Of a stretch of DNA of 64,000 nt, positions 43,740-53,674 are shown in pieces. The notes under the pieces are model-generated. The model ran no database searches. It was not told where the DNA came from and saw only the letters and a program-made list of their open reading frames with translations. The stretch spans positions 2,294,001 through 2,358,000 of the forward strand of contig NZ_CP014136.1 of the NCBI RefSeq assembly GCF_002291425.1, read 5' to 3'. Source of the stretch: Gibbsiella quercinecans (GTDB taxonomy: Bacteria; Pseudomonadota; Gammaproteobacteria; Enterobacterales; Enterobacteriaceae). Each line of letters opens with the position of its first letter. Positions within the stretch are counted from its first letter, which is position 1. Position numbers and translations under genes: made by a program.

Positions 43740-45569
43740 TCATTCGTCATCCGCAAGATGATCGCGGATCATGGCCATAAACGGGGTACCAAACCGCTCC
43801 AGCTTGCGCTGGCCGACGCCGTTCACGCTCAGCAGCTCGCTGGCGCGGGTCGGCATCTGTTCCGCCATTTCCAGCAGCGTGGCGTCGTTGAACACCACGT
43901 AAGGCGGGATATTCTCTTCGTCGGCGATCGACTTGCGCAGCTTGCGCAACTTGGCGAACAGCTTGCGATCGTAGTTGCCGCCGTAGGATTTCTGATTGGC
44001 GCTGCTGCGCGGCTTCAGGCTTTGGATACGCGGCACCGCCAGCTGCAACGCCACCTCGCCGCGCAATACCGGGCGGACGGCTTCGGTCAGTTGCAGCGCC
44101 GAGTACATGGCGATGTTCTGCGTGATAAAACCCAGGTGGATCAGTTGGCGCAGCACGCTGGTCCAGTGTTCGGTGGTTTTATCGCGGCCAAGGCCATAGA
44201 TCGGCAGTTTGTCGTGGCCGAATTCGCGAATGCGCTGGTTATTGGCGCCGCGCAACACCTCAACCACATAGCCGATACCGAAGCGTTGCCCCACCCGGCC
44301 GATGGCCGATAGCGCTTTGCGCGCGTCTTCCAGCCCGTCGTAACGCTTGGGCGGATCCAGGCAAATATCGCAGTTGCCGCAGGCCTGCTGCCGGCCTTCG
44401 CCAAAGTAGTTGAGCAGCACCAGACGGCGGCAGGTTTGCGCTTCCGCAAACGCGCCCATCGCATTGAGCTTGTGACGCTCAATATCCAACTGCTGCCCGG
44501 CCGGCTTTTCTTCCAGGCAGCGGCGCAGCCAGGCCATATCGGCCGGATCGTACAGCAGGATGGCTTCCGCCGGCAGGCCGTCGCGCCCGGCGCGGCCGGT
44601 TTCCTGATAGTAGGATTCAATGTTGCGCGGGATGTCGAAATGCACCACAAAGCGCACGTTGGGTTTATTGATGCCCATGCCGAAGGCCACGGTCGCGACC
44701 ACCACCTGCAGATCGTCACGCTGGAACGCTTCCTGCACCTGCGCGCGGCGATCGTTGTCCAGCCCGGCATGGTAGGCCGCCACGCTCAGGCCGCGGCTTT
44801 GCAGGCGTGCGGCGGTATCCTCCACCTTGGCGCGGCTGTTGCAGTAAATGATGCCGCTTTTGCCGCGCTGATCCTGCACAAAGCGCCAGAGCTGTTCGAG
44901 CGGCTTGAACTTCTCAACCAGCGTGTAGCGGATATTCGGCCGGTCGAAGCTGCTGACCTGAATCAGCGGATCCTGCAACGCCAGCAGGCGCACAATATCG
45001 CCGCGTGTGGCCTCATCGGCCGTGGCGGTCAGGGCAATCACCGGCATCGAGGGGTAGCGCTGTTTCAGTTGGCCGAGCGCGCGGTATTCCGGGCGGAAAT
45101 CATGCCCCCACTGCGAGATACAGTGCGCTTCATCCACCGCCAGCAGCACCGGCTGGCAGCGATCCAGCAATTCCAGGAAGCTGTCCATCATCAAGCGCTC
45201 GGGCGCGATGTACAGCATTTTCACCTCGCCGCTGCGACAGCCGGCCATCACCGCCAGCTGCTGCTCGCGGGTCTGCGTCGAGTTGTAACAGGCCGCCGAT
45301 ACGCCATAGGCCAGCAGTTGATCCACCTGGTCTTTCATCAGGGAGATCAGGGGAGAGACCACCAGCGTCAGGCCATCCATCACCAGCGCCGGGATCTGGT
45401 AGCACAACGATTTACCGCCGCCAGTCGGCATCACCACCAGGCAGTCACGCCCGGCGATCGCCGTATTGATAATCTCTTGCTGGCCCGGCCGGAACTGCTG
45501 GTAACCAAAGGTATCGCGCAATACCTGCTCTGCCAGCAACTCTCTGTTTATCACTGCTGCGGTAGACAC
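43740..45569 (-). CDS. recQ: ATP-dependent DNA helicase RecQ
   Basis: 609 residues, same size as E. coli RecQ. Motif 0 FRPGQQEII, Walker [30 protein letters not shown], and motif [12 protein letters not shown] are present; the RQC zinc Cys set is CRRL...CGNCDIC, and an HRDC domain ends the protein ([17 protein letters not shown]). It unwinds DNA 3'-5' in the RecF recombination pathway and suppresses illegitimate recombination. Between pldA and rhtC as in E. coli. Confidence 0.96.
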   Translation of the reverse strand: MSTAAVINRELLAEQVLRDTFGYQQFRPGQQEIINTAIAGRDCLVVMPTGGGKSLCYQIPALVMDGLTLVVSPLISLMKDQVDQLLAYGVSAACYNSTQTREQQLAVMAGCRSGEVKMLYIAPERLMMDSFLELLDRCQPVLLAVDEAHCISQWGHDFRPEYRALGQLKQRYPSMPVIALTATADEATRGDIVRLLALQDPLIQVSSFDRPNIRYTLVEKFKPLEQLWRFVQDQRGKSGIIYCNSRAKVEDTAARLQSRGLSVAAYHAGLDNDRRAQVQEAFQRDDLQVVVATVAFGMGINKPNVRFVVHFDIPRNIESYYQETGRAGRDGLPAEAILLYDPADMAWLRRCLEEKPAGQQLDIERHKLNAMGAFAEAQTCRRLVLLNYFGEGRQQACGNCDICLDPPKRYDGLEDARKALSAIGRVGQRFGIGYVVEVLRGANNQRIREFGHDKLPIYGLGRDKTTEHWTSVLRQLIHLGFITQNIAMYSALQLTEAVRPVLRGEVALQLAVPRIQSLKPRSSANQKSYGGNYDRKLFAKLRKLRKSIADEENIPPYVVFNDATLLEMAEQMPTRASELLSVNGVGQRKLERFGTPFMAMIRDHLADDE

Positions 45570-45651
45570 TCACTTCCCCATTATTTGCTGTACCCGCGCG
45601 GCTCCAGGTTGGAAGCGCAGGGATGTATCACGCCGCCCGAAGGCGGCAAGG

Positions 45652-46527
45652 TTACATAATATCGTTAAGCATGACACCAACGCCAACCCGTGTCTGCCGG
45701 AAGTTATAATCAATCAACGATTCGCCATAGCCGCTGAACACTTGGGTGTAAAAACGCACGTGGCGAGTGATCGGATAGCTCCAGCCCAACTCCGCGCCGC
45801 CATAACCGCTGTTCCAGTTATAGTGCCCTTCGGCGCTGAATACGCTGTCGCCCCAGGCGTAGCCTACCTTCAGGCGGTAATAGCCCATGTATTTGGTGAT
45901 ATCCGGGTTGTCATCGCTGTTTGCGCTTTCCGGGATGCGCAGCCAGGGCTTGATATCCACCTGCCAGTTGCCGTTTTGCGCCATAAAGCGCGCATAGGCA
46001 CGGTTCCAGCTGCGGGAGGTCGGCTCCGAGCGGCCGTTCGACTGGTGATTAAGGCCAACCTCCACATCGCGCAGTGTCCAGCCGCCGACGGTATAGTCGG
46101 TCGCCCAGCCGAGGAAAATCTGCGGCTCATAATCGGTTTCGCGGAATGGCGAAGACTCGCCGGTGTTGGAAAGCTGCCACCAGGAACGCTGGGTGTAAGA
46201 CGCGCTGAGCAAGGAATTATCGCCCGCAATACCGCGCCACAGCGGAAACGCTAAACTGAGCTGGTATTTTACTTCGTCTTTACGCGCATTTTTCGACCAG
46301 TTATAGGTGCTGATCGCTTCTTTATTGATATCGCTGCTATCGGTGTAAAGAATATAGTTGGTTTCATAAGGGTAAAGAACAAACGGCGTATCATACGTTT
46401 GCAGCAGATTGGCGATAATACTGCCGCGCACTGCCGGTTTATCCTGCACGGCCTGTTTGGCTTCTTCCGCCTGTGCCAATGCCGGCATCAGCGCCAACAC
46501 CAGCATAAGCCCTGACAAAATGCGCAT
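45652..46527 (-). CDS. pldA: Outer membrane phospholipase A PldA
   Basis: 291 residues from the ATG at 46527, with AGGAAA 4 bases upstream; a GTG 12 bases earlier overlaps that ribosome site and is rejected. A signal peptide ending ALAQA is followed by a 12-strand barrel. The catalytic His-Ser-Asn set lies in VGLNHQSNGRSEPTSRSWNR. The enzyme hydrolyses phospholipids that reach the outer leaflet, dimerising with calcium, and helps keep outer-membrane asymmetry. Divergent from yigI. Confidence 0.95.
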   Translation of the reverse strand: MRILSGLMLVLALMPALAQAEEAKQAVQDKPAVRGSIIANLLQTYDTPFVLYPYETNYILYTDSSDINKEAISTYNWSKNARKDEVKYQLSLAFPLWRGIAGDNSLLSASYTQRSWWQLSNTGESSPFRETDYEPQIFLGWATDYTVGGWTLRDVEVGLNHQSNGRSEPTSRSWNRAYARFMAQNGNWQVDIKPWLRIPESANSDDNPDITKYMGYYRLKVGYAWGDSVFSAEGHYNWNSGYGGAELGWSYPITRHVRFYTQVFSGYGESLIDYNFRQTRVGVGVMLNDIM

Positions 46528-46714
46528 AGCTTTCCTCACTCAAAAAATAAACACAGCCCTGAAATTCAAGCCGCCATTTTACACGCCCGGAGCAGTTTAC
46601 CGCAGTTCAACGCGCGTTTATTGGATTAGTCTGGAAAGCAACGAAAAACAACCATAAAATAAACCAATATTTAACAATTCACCGACGGCCTGCGCTACGC
46701 CCAGCGCCAGAGAA

Positions 46715-47194
46715 ATGGACATGACGCCAAAACCTTCAATCACCCTGGAAGCCGCCCGCCAAAAAATTGGCGAAATTTTTGTCTACCACATGCCATTCAA
46801 CCAAGAGCTCGGCCTGGAACTGCACCATTTCAGCGACGACGGCGTGGAGTTGCACTTTGCCAACCAGCCCAAGCTGGTGGGGAATGCGGCGCAGGGCATC
46901 CTGCACGGCGGTGCGATCGCCGCGGTGCTGGACGTGGCCGCCGGTCTGGCCTGCGTAAGCAGCGCGTTGCTGCGCTTGCTGCCGCTGACGGAAGAAGAGC
47001 TGACATTCCGTCTGGCACGCATGGGCACCATCGATCTGCGCGTCGATTATTTGCGCCCTGGCCGCGGCCAGCACTTCATCGCCCGCGCGCAGGTGCTGCG
47101 CAGCGGGAATAAGGTGTCGGTTGCCCGCGTGGAACTGCATAACCACGAGAGCCTGCATATCGCCAGCGCCACCGCGACTTATCTGGTCGGTTGA
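46715..47194 (+). CDS. yigI: Thioesterase-family protein YigI
   Basis: 159 residues from the ATG at 46715 (a second ATG at 46721 is equally likely by ribosome site). Hotdog fold of the PaaI/4HBT group: conserved catalytic segment [19 protein letters not shown] near residue 68 and [21 protein letters not shown]. coli YigI is reported as a thioesterase for medium and long acyl-CoAs. Lies between pldA and rarD as in E. coli. Confidence 0.88.
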   Translation: MDMTPKPSITLEAARQKIGEIFVYHMPFNQELGLELHHFSDDGVELHFANQPKLVGNAAQGILHGGAIAAVLDVAAGLACVSSALLRLLPLTEEELTFRLARMGTIDLRVDYLRPGRGQHFIARAQVLRSGNKVSVARVELHNHESLHIASATATYLVG

Positions 47195-47277
47195 ACCGCT
47201 GCGCGATTGAATGTGCGACACCACCAGCCAACTTCAGTACACTTGGCGGTTACGACGTTTCCCATCAGAGCTACGCA

Positions 47278-48162
47278 ATGGATGCACAACAAACGCGGCA
47301 GGGCATCATCTTCGCTCTGGCCGCCTATTTTATTTGGGGTATTGCCCCGGTCTACTTCAAACTGATTCAACAGGTGCCCGCCGGGGAAATTCTCACCCAC
47401 CGGGTGATCTGGTCATTCTTCTTTTTGCTGGTGTTGATTTCCGTCGGCCGCCACTGGCCACAGGTGCGCGCCACCTGCCAACACCCCTGGCGCCTGCTGT
47501 TGCTGGCGGTGACCGCGCTGCTGGTGGGCGGCAACTGGCTGCTGTTCATTTGGTCGGTCAATAACCACCACATGCTGGAAGCCAGCCTGGGCTACTTTAT
47601 CAACCCGTTGGTCAACGTGCTGCTGGGCATGCTGTTTCTTGGCGAGCGCTTTCGCCGTATGCAGTGGCTGGCGGTAGCACTGGCGTTCGCCGGGGTGCTG
47701 ATCCAACTGTGGCAATTCGGCTCCCTGCCGATTATCGGCCTGGGGCTGGCGTTCAGCTTTGCCTTCTATGGCCTGTTGCGCAAGAAGGTTGGCGTGGATG
47801 CACAAACCGGGATGCTGATCGAAACGCTGTGGCTGCTGCCCGTGGCCGCGATCTATCTGTTCCTGATCGCCGATAGCCCAACCAGCCATCTGAGCGCCAA
47901 TCCTTGGTCGCTGAATTTGCTGCTGGTGGCCGCCGGGATCGTGACTACCGTGCCGCTGCTGTTTTTCACCGCGGCGGCGACCCGTTTGCGCTTATCGACG
48001 CTGGGCTTTTTCCAGTATCTGGGCCCAACGCTGATGTTTCTGTTGGCGGTGACGTTCTACGGCGAGAAGATTGGCCAGGATAAGTTGCTGACCTTCGGCT
48101 GCATTTGGGCGGCGTTGATTTTATTTACGCTGGATGCGGTTTATACCCAGCGCAAGCGGTGA
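47278..48162 (+). CDS. rarD: EamA-family transporter RarD
   Basis: 294 residues from the ATG at 47278 (MDAQQTRQGIIFALAAYFIW). Ten hydrophobic segments in two EamA repeats, with GIAPVYFKLIQQVPAGEILTHR and ASLGYFINPLVNVLLGMLFLGE typical of RarD. Linked to chloramphenicol tolerance by homology; the true substrate is unknown. Forward strand after yigI. Confidence 0.9.
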   Translation: MDAQQTRQGIIFALAAYFIWGIAPVYFKLIQQVPAGEILTHRVIWSFFFLLVLISVGRHWPQVRATCQHPWRLLLLAVTALLVGGNWLLFIWSVNNHHMLEASLGYFINPLVNVLLGMLFLGERFRRMQWLAVALAFAGVLIQLWQFGSLPIIGLGLAFSFAFYGLLRKKVGVDAQTGMLIETLWLLPVAAIYLFLIADSPTSHLSANPWSLNLLLVAAGIVTTVPLLFFTAAATRLRLSTLGFFQYLGPTLMFLLAVTFYGEKIGQDKLLTFGCIWAALILFTLDAVYTQRKR

Positions 48163-48196
48163 ACGACCCAGCCTGGCGAAAACCGTTCATTGCGGA

Positions 48197-49279
48197 TCAC
48201 GCATTTTTACCTGGCGTGCTCTGCGCCAGCGTTGGCGAATGCCGGGTAATAAAACGCGCCAGCGCCGGGCCGGTGAGCAGGATAGTAAACAACCGTAAGG
48301 TCTGTAGCGCCATAACAAACGACATATCCACCCGGCTCCCCGCCGCGATGATCGCCACGGTATCCAGCCCACCGGGGCTAGTGGCCAGATACGCGGTCAT
48401 GATATCCACCGGCAGAAAGAAGGTCAGCATCCAGGCCAGCGCGCCGCAAAGCGCCATCAGCGCAACAATGGATACCACCATCTGCGGCAACGTGCGTAGC
48501 GCCAACAGGAAAACCGGCCGGGTAAAACGCAGCCCCACGCTCCAGCCAATCAGGGTATAGGCCAACGCCAGCAGCCATTCCGGCACCTGTAAGGTCAGCG
48601 TGCCGCTGGCATGCAGCCCCGCGCCGATGATCATCGGCAGCAGCAAGGCCCCGGAAGGGATGCGCAACCGCGGCCCCAGCCAGGCGCCGGCAGCAGCGAT
48701 AGCCAACGTGGCGATAAAGCGCCAGTCCAGCGCAGGGAACCACTCCAGCGTGGCGGCGCCATGGCCAGCTTCATCACCCAGGCCGATGCGCGCCACCACC
48801 GCCGCTGCGGTGGCGACAAACAACACGCGCAGATATTGCATAAACGCCACCAGGCGCACATCGGCGCCGAAATCGCCGGCCATAGCCACCATCGCCGAAG
48901 CCCCGCCCGGCGACGAGCCCCAGGCGCCGGTGGGGCCGGGCAGATCGCTAAAACGCACCAGGCACCAGCCGGAAACAGCGCTGGCCAGCAATGTAGCGGC
49001 CAGCACCAGCAACACCAGCGCCCAATCGTCCAGCAACGGCGTCAGAATGGAGGGAGACAGCGTTTGCGCGATCATGCAGCCCAGAATCGCCTGCGCGGCG
49101 ACAAACAACGATTTATGGATCCGCACCGAAGCGCCGAGCAGCCCCATCGCCACGCCGACAATCATCGGCCCCAGCAACAGGGCCGCCGGGATATGATAAA
49201 ACTGCAGGCCGAACCCCAGCACCAGCGAAGCCAGCAGCAGGATCAGCCATTGTAACGTGCGGGGTAGACTTGCCATCAA
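48197..49279 (-). CDS. AbrB-family membrane protein
   Basis: 360 residues, about ten hydrophobic segments with an internal duplication: each half holds a SPGG motif (WGSSPGGASAMVAMAGDFGAD near residue 121, and TSPGGLDTVAIIAAGSRVD near 300). This is the AbrB/ammonia monooxygenase-like membrane family, wrongly named in some databases; E. coli AbrB is a distinct relative without a settled role. It has no counterpart between rarD and corA in E. coli K-12, so it is a local insertion here. Function not assigned. Confidence 0.82.
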   Translation of the reverse strand: MMASLPRTLQWLILLLASLVLGFGLQFYHIPAALLLGPMIVGVAMGLLGASVRIHKSLFVAAQAILGCMIAQTLSPSILTPLLDDWALVLLVLAATLLASAVSGWCLVRFSDLPGPTGAWGSSPGGASAMVAMAGDFGADVRLVAFMQYLRVLFVATAAAVVARIGLGDEAGHGAATLEWFPALDWRFIATLAIAAAGAWLGPRLRIPSGALLLPMIIGAGLHASGTLTLQVPEWLLALAYTLIGWSVGLRFTRPVFLLALRTLPQMVVSIVALMALCGALAWMLTFFLPVDIMTAYLATSPGGLDTVAIIAAGSRVDMSFVMALQTLRLFTILLTGPALARFITRHSPTLAQSTPGKNA

Positions 49280-49375
49280 AACGTGCGCCTTACCGGCAAA
49301 TTATATCGGGGATTGCATTCTACTCTTTATTTAGCTAGCAGGCTAACGAAGCCAAATCGCTCACTCCGGTTGCAC

Positions 49376-50326
49376 TCACAGCCAGTTTTTACGCTTGAAA
49401 TACAGGTAAGGCGCAAGGCCGGCCAGGATCATCAGCCCAATGGCCCCGGGGTAGCCAAACGACCATTTCAACTCCGGCATGAATTCGAAGTTCATGCCAT
49501 AGCTGGAAGCCACCAGCGTGGGCGGCAGGAACACCACCGACACCACCGAGAAGATCTTGATAATGCGGTTCTGTTCGATGTTGATAAACCCCATCGCCGC
49601 CTGCATCAGGAAGTTCACTTTCTGGAACAACGATTCATTGTGCGGCAACAGCGATTCGATATCGCGCAGCACCTCACGCGCCTGCTCCAGTTGGCCGGTT
49701 GGCAGGCGCGCCTTGCGCACCAGGAAGTTGAGCGCGCGCTGGGTATCCATCAGGCACAGGCGCACCTTCCAGCCGATATCTTCCAGCTCTGCCAGCGTGG
49801 ATAGCGCCTCATCGTATTCGTCGCCCTGGTGGCCTTCCATGATCACGCGGCTAAGCTTTTCCAGATCGCTATAGATGTTTTCAATCTCATCCGCCAGCTG
49901 TTCGATCTTGGTTTCAAACAGATCCAGCAGCAGCTCATAGGCATTGCCGTCAACCATCATCTGATTGCGGGCGCGCATGCGGTACAGGCGAAAAGCCGGC
50001 AGCTCGCGCTCACGCAGGGTGTACAAACGGCCGTCGCGAATCGTGAACGCCACGGTGGCGTTGCCGGCGTGATCGTCCGCATCCTCAAAGTAGAAGAATG
50101 AGTGAATATGCAGGCCGTCTTCATCTTCGAAAAAGCGCGCGGATGCTTCGATGTCGTCCAGCTCCGGACGAGTCGCCAGGCTCTGGCCCAGCTCATTTTG
50201 CACGCGCTCGCGCTCGCCATCTTCCGGTTCAACCAGATCAACCCATACCGAAGTGGTGAGATCGTCGGCATCATCCAGTTCCAGGCGGGACAAGCGGCTG
50301 TTGTTCAGTGTAAAAGCGCTCAGCAT
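49376..50326 (-). CDS. corA: Magnesium/cobalt transporter CorA
   Basis: 316 residues, as in E. coli. The acidic cytoplasmic funnel domain ([20 protein letters not shown] onward) ends in the two-helix pore with the signature GMN ([15 protein letters not shown]) and the basic tail YFKRKNWL. It is the main constitutive Mg(2+) channel, also passing Co(2+) and Ni(2+). Its leader holds several hairpins and a possible leader peptide (see separate entries), pointing to control by transcription termination as in Salmonella. Confidence 0.96.
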   Translation of the reverse strand: MLSAFTLNNSRLSRLELDDADDLTTSVWVDLVEPEDGERERVQNELGQSLATRPELDDIEASARFFEDEDGLHIHSFFYFEDADDHAGNATVAFTIRDGRLYTLRERELPAFRLYRMRARNQMMVDGNAYELLLDLFETKIEQLADEIENIYSDLEKLSRVIMEGHQGDEYDEALSTLAELEDIGWKVRLCLMDTQRALNFLVRKARLPTGQLEQAREVLRDIESLLPHNESLFQKVNFLMQAAMGFINIEQNRIIKIFSVVSVVFLPPTLVASSYGMNFEFMPELKWSFGYPGAIGLMILAGLAPYLYFKRKNWL

Positions 50327-50395
50327 GTGCCAAAACTCCCTAATGGTGAGAGGTTAACAACGCATTGAAGCACGGAAACAGGGGGGGATTTTGCA

Positions 50396-50443
50396 TCACC
50401 GCGTGTTCCAGACCATGAAGAGATCCGGCTCATAGCGACGCAT
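50396..50443 (-). CDS. Possible corA leader peptide (CorL-like)
   Basis: A 15-codon frame, MRRYEPDLFMVWNTR, lies in the corA leader about 70 bases before the corA ATG. Its start codon is in the loop of a stem formed by AGCGAC and GTCGCT (50434-50455). In Salmonella a short leader frame, corL, couples its translation to Rho-dependent termination ahead of corA. No good Shine-Dalgarno is visible, and a second overlapping frame (37 codons, starting at 50433, ending across the corA start) competes for the role. Confidence 0.35.
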   Translation of the reverse strand: MRRYEPDLFMVWNTR

Positions 50444-50520
50444 TATGAGGTCGCTGACAACCACGAAGGCTATCAGCAGCAGAGGATAGCCTTAGAAGTT
50501 GTACCTGTTGTTGTCCAGGT
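50434..50520 (-). promoter_or_regulatory. Structured corA leader: three hairpins in series
   Basis: On the corA mRNA, in order: ACCTG/CAGGT (50503-50520), a 9-bp stem AAGGCTATC/GATAGCCTT (50466-50493) and AGCGAC/GTCGCT (50434-50455). The arrangement fits a regulatory leader rather than random sequence. Magnesium response is inferred from Salmonella corA. No promoter was placed in 50521-50660. Confidence 0.5.
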
Positions 50521-50669
50521 CAGTGAGCCAGTATCTACTGGGTGCGTCCAAGGCGAATGTCCTCATTGATAATAATGGTGCGCGCATGTTACGCCGAGAT
50601 GAAAAAGCCTGTCAACACATCATGCCGGATAATTGCGCAACATTTCATCAGGATGGCAGCATAATAAGG

Positions 50670-50810
50670 GCCTATCCCAGTAGGCATTATTGTCGCAGCC
50701 AGTTTGGACACGGACAGCGCGCAAAAACCGGAGCGTACACGAAGTACGTGAGGATTTTGAGCACTGCCCCGGTTCAAAATGGCAAGTAAAATAGCCCTAA
50801 TGGGATAGGC
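50670..50810. mobile_element. 141-bp MITE-like element upstream of the WbuC-type cupin gene
   Basis: Ends are inverted: GCCTATCCCAGTAGGC...TTATT on the left and AATAGCCCTAATGGGATAGGC on the right, about 17 of 21 bases pairing. The middle holds a further palindrome around GTACACGAAGTACGTG (50733-50748). It encodes nothing. The same ends feel familiar from intergenic repeats of other enterobacteria, but I have not checked. Confidence 0.65.
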
Positions 50811-50920
50811 GCTAAAAAAGCAGGGCGTTGCACAAACGTACAGCGCGGAAAAAATTACCGCGGGCGCAGAATGAAATGTTGCTAAGCTTAGACGGTGACC
50901 CACGCTTGCGGATGATCTTT

Positions 50921-51394
50921 ATGAAACAAATCAGCAACTACGATCTGGCAGCCCTAAGCGAACAGGCCGCCCTGCAGCCGCGGCTGCGCACGCACCGCCT
51001 GCTGCACGATACGCAGAGTGAACCGGTACAACGGATGATCATCGCCATGGAGCCCGGCACCTACGTCCGGCCGCACCGCCACCCGCAAACCTGGGAGCTG
51101 CTGGCGCCGCTGTGCGGGCGCTTTGTGGTGCTGCAGTTCGACGACCGCGGCGCCGTTACCAGCCGCACCCTGCTGGGGGATGAGATCAAAATGCTGGAGT
51201 TGCCGGCTTTGGCGTGGCACACCGTGCTGGCGGTCGATCACGGCGGCGCGCTTTTTGAAGTGAAACAGGGGCCTTACCAACCGTTAGCGGCGGAAGACTG
51301 CATGGCCTGGGCCCCGGCGGAAGGGAGCGCGGGTATCGAAGCGGTGCTGCGCTGGTACGCCACCGCACAACCGGGCGATCGCTACCCCCATTGA
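50921..51394 (+). CDS. WbuC-family cupin metalloprotein
   Basis: 157 residues from the ATG at 50921; an ATG at 50912 is also possible. Cupin motif 1 appears as EPGTYVRPHRHPQTWELLAP (two His and a Glu as metal ligands) and motif 2 as ALAWHTVLAVDHGGALFEVKQGPY. WbuC proteins are found in O-antigen clusters and alone; their reaction is not established. The gene is free-standing between corA and uvrD, where E. coli carries yigE-yigG. A MITE-like element ends 110 bases upstream. Confidence 0.8.
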   Translation: MKQISNYDLAALSEQAALQPRLRTHRLLHDTQSEPVQRMIIAMEPGTYVRPHRHPQTWELLAPLCGRFVVLQFDDRGAVTSRTLLGDEIKMLELPALAWHTVLAVDHGGALFEVKQGPYQPLAAEDCMAWAPAEGSAGIEAVLRWYATAQPGDRYPH

Positions 51395-51434
51395 AACGCC
51401 CCCAGCCGGCACCCCACCGCGCCGGGGCGCACGG

Positions 51435-53597
51435 TTACTGGGTTTCCAGCTTGGCGTAGGCCGCCACCAGCCATTTGATCCCTTCCCCCTGGAAGGCGAT
51501 CTGCAACCGGCAGTGTTCGCCGCTGCCTTCCAGATTAACGATGGTGCCTTCGCCGAATTTCGGGTGGCGCACACGCTGGCCGAGCTTATAGCCGCTGTCG
51601 TTTTCGCTGATCGGCGTCCCCATGCGGCGGTGGCTCACCGGGCGTGAGACGCTGGCGCGCAGGCGAACTTCCTCGACGCACTCTTCCGGCAGTTCGCCGA
51701 TAAAGCGCGAAGGGCGGTGATAGGCTTCCTTACCGTACAGCCGGCGAGTTTCCGCATAGGTCAGCGTTAATTTCTGCATCGCCCGCGTCAGGCCAACGTA
51801 GGCCAGCCGGCGCTCTTCCTCCAGACGCCCGCCCTCATCCAGCGACATCTGGCTGGGGAACATGCCTTCTTCCATGCCGACGATGAACACCTGGGTAAAT
51901 TCCAGCCCTTTTGCCGAGTGCAGCGTCATCAGTTGCACCGCGTCCTGATAGGCATCGGCCTGCCCTTCCCCCGCTTCCAGCGCGGCATGGGACAAAAAGG
52001 CCTGCAGCGGCAACAGATCCTGATCTTCATCCTGGTAGCTGTACTGGCGCGTCGCCGTTACCAGCTCTTCCAGGTTTTCGATACGCGCCTGGCCTTTTTC
52101 GCCCTTTTCCTGTTCATACATCACAAACAGGCCGGAATCGCGGATCACCCGGTCGGTCTGCACATGCAGCGGCATTTCGGCGGTTTCATACGCCAGCGCG
52201 TCCACCAGTTCGACAAAGCGCTGCAACGAGGACGCCGCGCGCCCCGCCAACGCCTTATCCTGCAGCAGCGCACGGGTAGCCTGCCACAGCGTCAGTTGCC
52301 GATCGCGGGCCGCCTGGCGCACCACATCCAGCGTGCGATCGCCGATGCCGCGCGTCGGCGTGTTGACCACGCGCTCAAACGCCGCATCGTCGTTGCGGTT
52401 GGCGATCAGGCGCAGGTAGGCCAGCGCGTCTTTGATTTCCTGGCGTTCGAAGAAGCGCATGCCGCCGTAAATACGGTACGGCATCGCACTTTGCAACAGC
52501 GCCTCTTCCAGTACGCGTGACTGGGCGTTGCTGCGGTACAGAATGGCGCAATTATTCAGCGCCCCGCCGTTGTCTTGCCAGGTTTTAATCCGGTTAACCA
52601 CAAAGCGCGCCTCATCCAGCTCGTTGAAGGCGCAATAGATGGAGATCGGTTCGCCCTCGGCCCCGTCGGTCCACAGGTTTTTCCCCATGCGGCCGTCGTT
52701 GTTGGCGATCAGCGTGTTGGCGGCCTTCAGGATATTGCTGGTCGAGCGGTAGTTCTGCTCAAGGCGAATGGTCTCCGCCGCCGGGAAGTCCTTCAGGAAG
52801 CGCTGGATGTTTTCCACCTGCGCGCCGCGCCAGCCATAGATTGACTGATCGTCATCGCCGACGATCATCACATTGGCGCGATCGCCCGCCAGCAGGCGGA
52901 TCCAGGCATACTGGATGCGGTTGGTATCCTGAAACTCATCCACCAGAATGTTAGTGAAGCGTTCACGGTAGTGGTTGAGGATTTGCGGCTTGTTTAGCCA
53001 CAGCTCGTGGGCGCGCAGCAGCAGCTCGGCGAAGTCCACCAGCCCGGCGCGATCGCAGGCTTCCTGATAGGCCTGGTAAATGCGCAGCAAGGTGGCCTCG
53101 ACCGGGTTGCCGTAGCTTTCAATATGCTGCGGGCGCAGGCCATCGTCTTTTTTGCCGTTGATGTACCACATGGCCTGGCGCGGCGGCCACTGCTTCTCGT
53201 CAACGTTCAGCGCGCGAATAATGCGCTTGAGCAGCCGCAGCTGATCTTCGCTGTCGAGGATTTGGAAATCCTGCGGCAGGTTGGCGTCCATATGGTGGGC
53301 GCGCAGCAGGCGGTGGGCCAGGCCGTGGAAGGTGCCGATCCACATCCCGCCCTGGCTGGTGCCGATCAGGTGCTCAATGCGGTGGCGCATTTCCGCCGCC
53401 GCCTTGTTGGTGAATGTCACCGCCATGATGGAATACGGGGAACAGTTCTCCACCGCCAGCAGCCAAGCGATGCGGTGCACCAGCACCCGGGTTTTCCCGC
53501 TGCCCGCACCGGCCAGCACCAACAGGTTGCTGCGTGGCGCCGCCACGGCTTCGCGTTGTTTATCATTCATGCTGTCGAGCAGATCGGAAACGTCCAT
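51435..53597 (-). CDS. uvrD: DNA helicase II UvrD
   Basis: 720 residues from the ATG at 53597 (MDVSDLLDSMNDKQREAVAA), equal in length to E. coli UvrD. SF1A helicase motifs: Q region, Walker A VLAGAGSGKTRVLVHRI, DEFQDTN, DDQSIYGWRGA, and TLHSAKGLEF; the C-terminal Tudor-like tail (GQRVRHPKFGEGTIVNLEGS) binds RNA polymerase. It unwinds DNA in nucleotide excision and mismatch repair and pulls back stalled polymerase. A LexA-like box lies about 50 bases upstream. Confidence 0.96.
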   Translation of the reverse strand: MDVSDLLDSMNDKQREAVAAPRSNLLVLAGAGSGKTRVLVHRIAWLLAVENCSPYSIMAVTFTNKAAAEMRHRIEHLIGTSQGGMWIGTFHGLAHRLLRAHHMDANLPQDFQILDSEDQLRLLKRIIRALNVDEKQWPPRQAMWYINGKKDDGLRPQHIESYGNPVEATLLRIYQAYQEACDRAGLVDFAELLLRAHELWLNKPQILNHYRERFTNILVDEFQDTNRIQYAWIRLLAGDRANVMIVGDDDQSIYGWRGAQVENIQRFLKDFPAAETIRLEQNYRSTSNILKAANTLIANNDGRMGKNLWTDGAEGEPISIYCAFNELDEARFVVNRIKTWQDNGGALNNCAILYRSNAQSRVLEEALLQSAMPYRIYGGMRFFERQEIKDALAYLRLIANRNDDAAFERVVNTPTRGIGDRTLDVVRQAARDRQLTLWQATRALLQDKALAGRAASSLQRFVELVDALAYETAEMPLHVQTDRVIRDSGLFVMYEQEKGEKGQARIENLEELVTATRQYSYQDEDQDLLPLQAFLSHAALEAGEGQADAYQDAVQLMTLHSAKGLEFTQVFIVGMEEGMFPSQMSLDEGGRLEEERRLAYVGLTRAMQKLTLTYAETRRLYGKEAYHRPSRFIGELPEECVEEVRLRASVSRPVSHRRMGTPISENDSGYKLGQRVRHPKFGEGTIVNLEGSGEHCRLQIAFQGEGIKWLVAAYAKLETQ

Positions 53598-53644
53598 AGG
53601 CACCATTAATTGGTAAAGGAAAACGCGCGGCCCGCGCCTTTTCA

Positions 53645-53660
53645 CTGGGAATTTATACAG
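53645..53660. promoter_or_regulatory. LexA (SOS) box of uvrD
   Basis: CTG-GGAATTTATA-CAG fits the CTG-N10-CAG LexA core; on the uvrD strand it reads CTGTATAAATTCCCAG, close to the E. coli uvrD box CTGTATATATACCCAG. It implies SOS induction of uvrD. Confidence 0.75.
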
Positions 53661-53674
53661 AGTTATGGCTGGGA

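Noticed and set aside
44436-45659. 407-codon forward frame opposite recQ
   Set aside because: Antisense shadow of recQ; composition is His/Gln/Arg-rich as in other shadows.
45588-45660. Possible third copy of the short repeat family before recQ (CTCCAGGTTGGAAG)
   Set aside because: Too diverged from TGCAACYTGAAGTATG and lacking paired ends.
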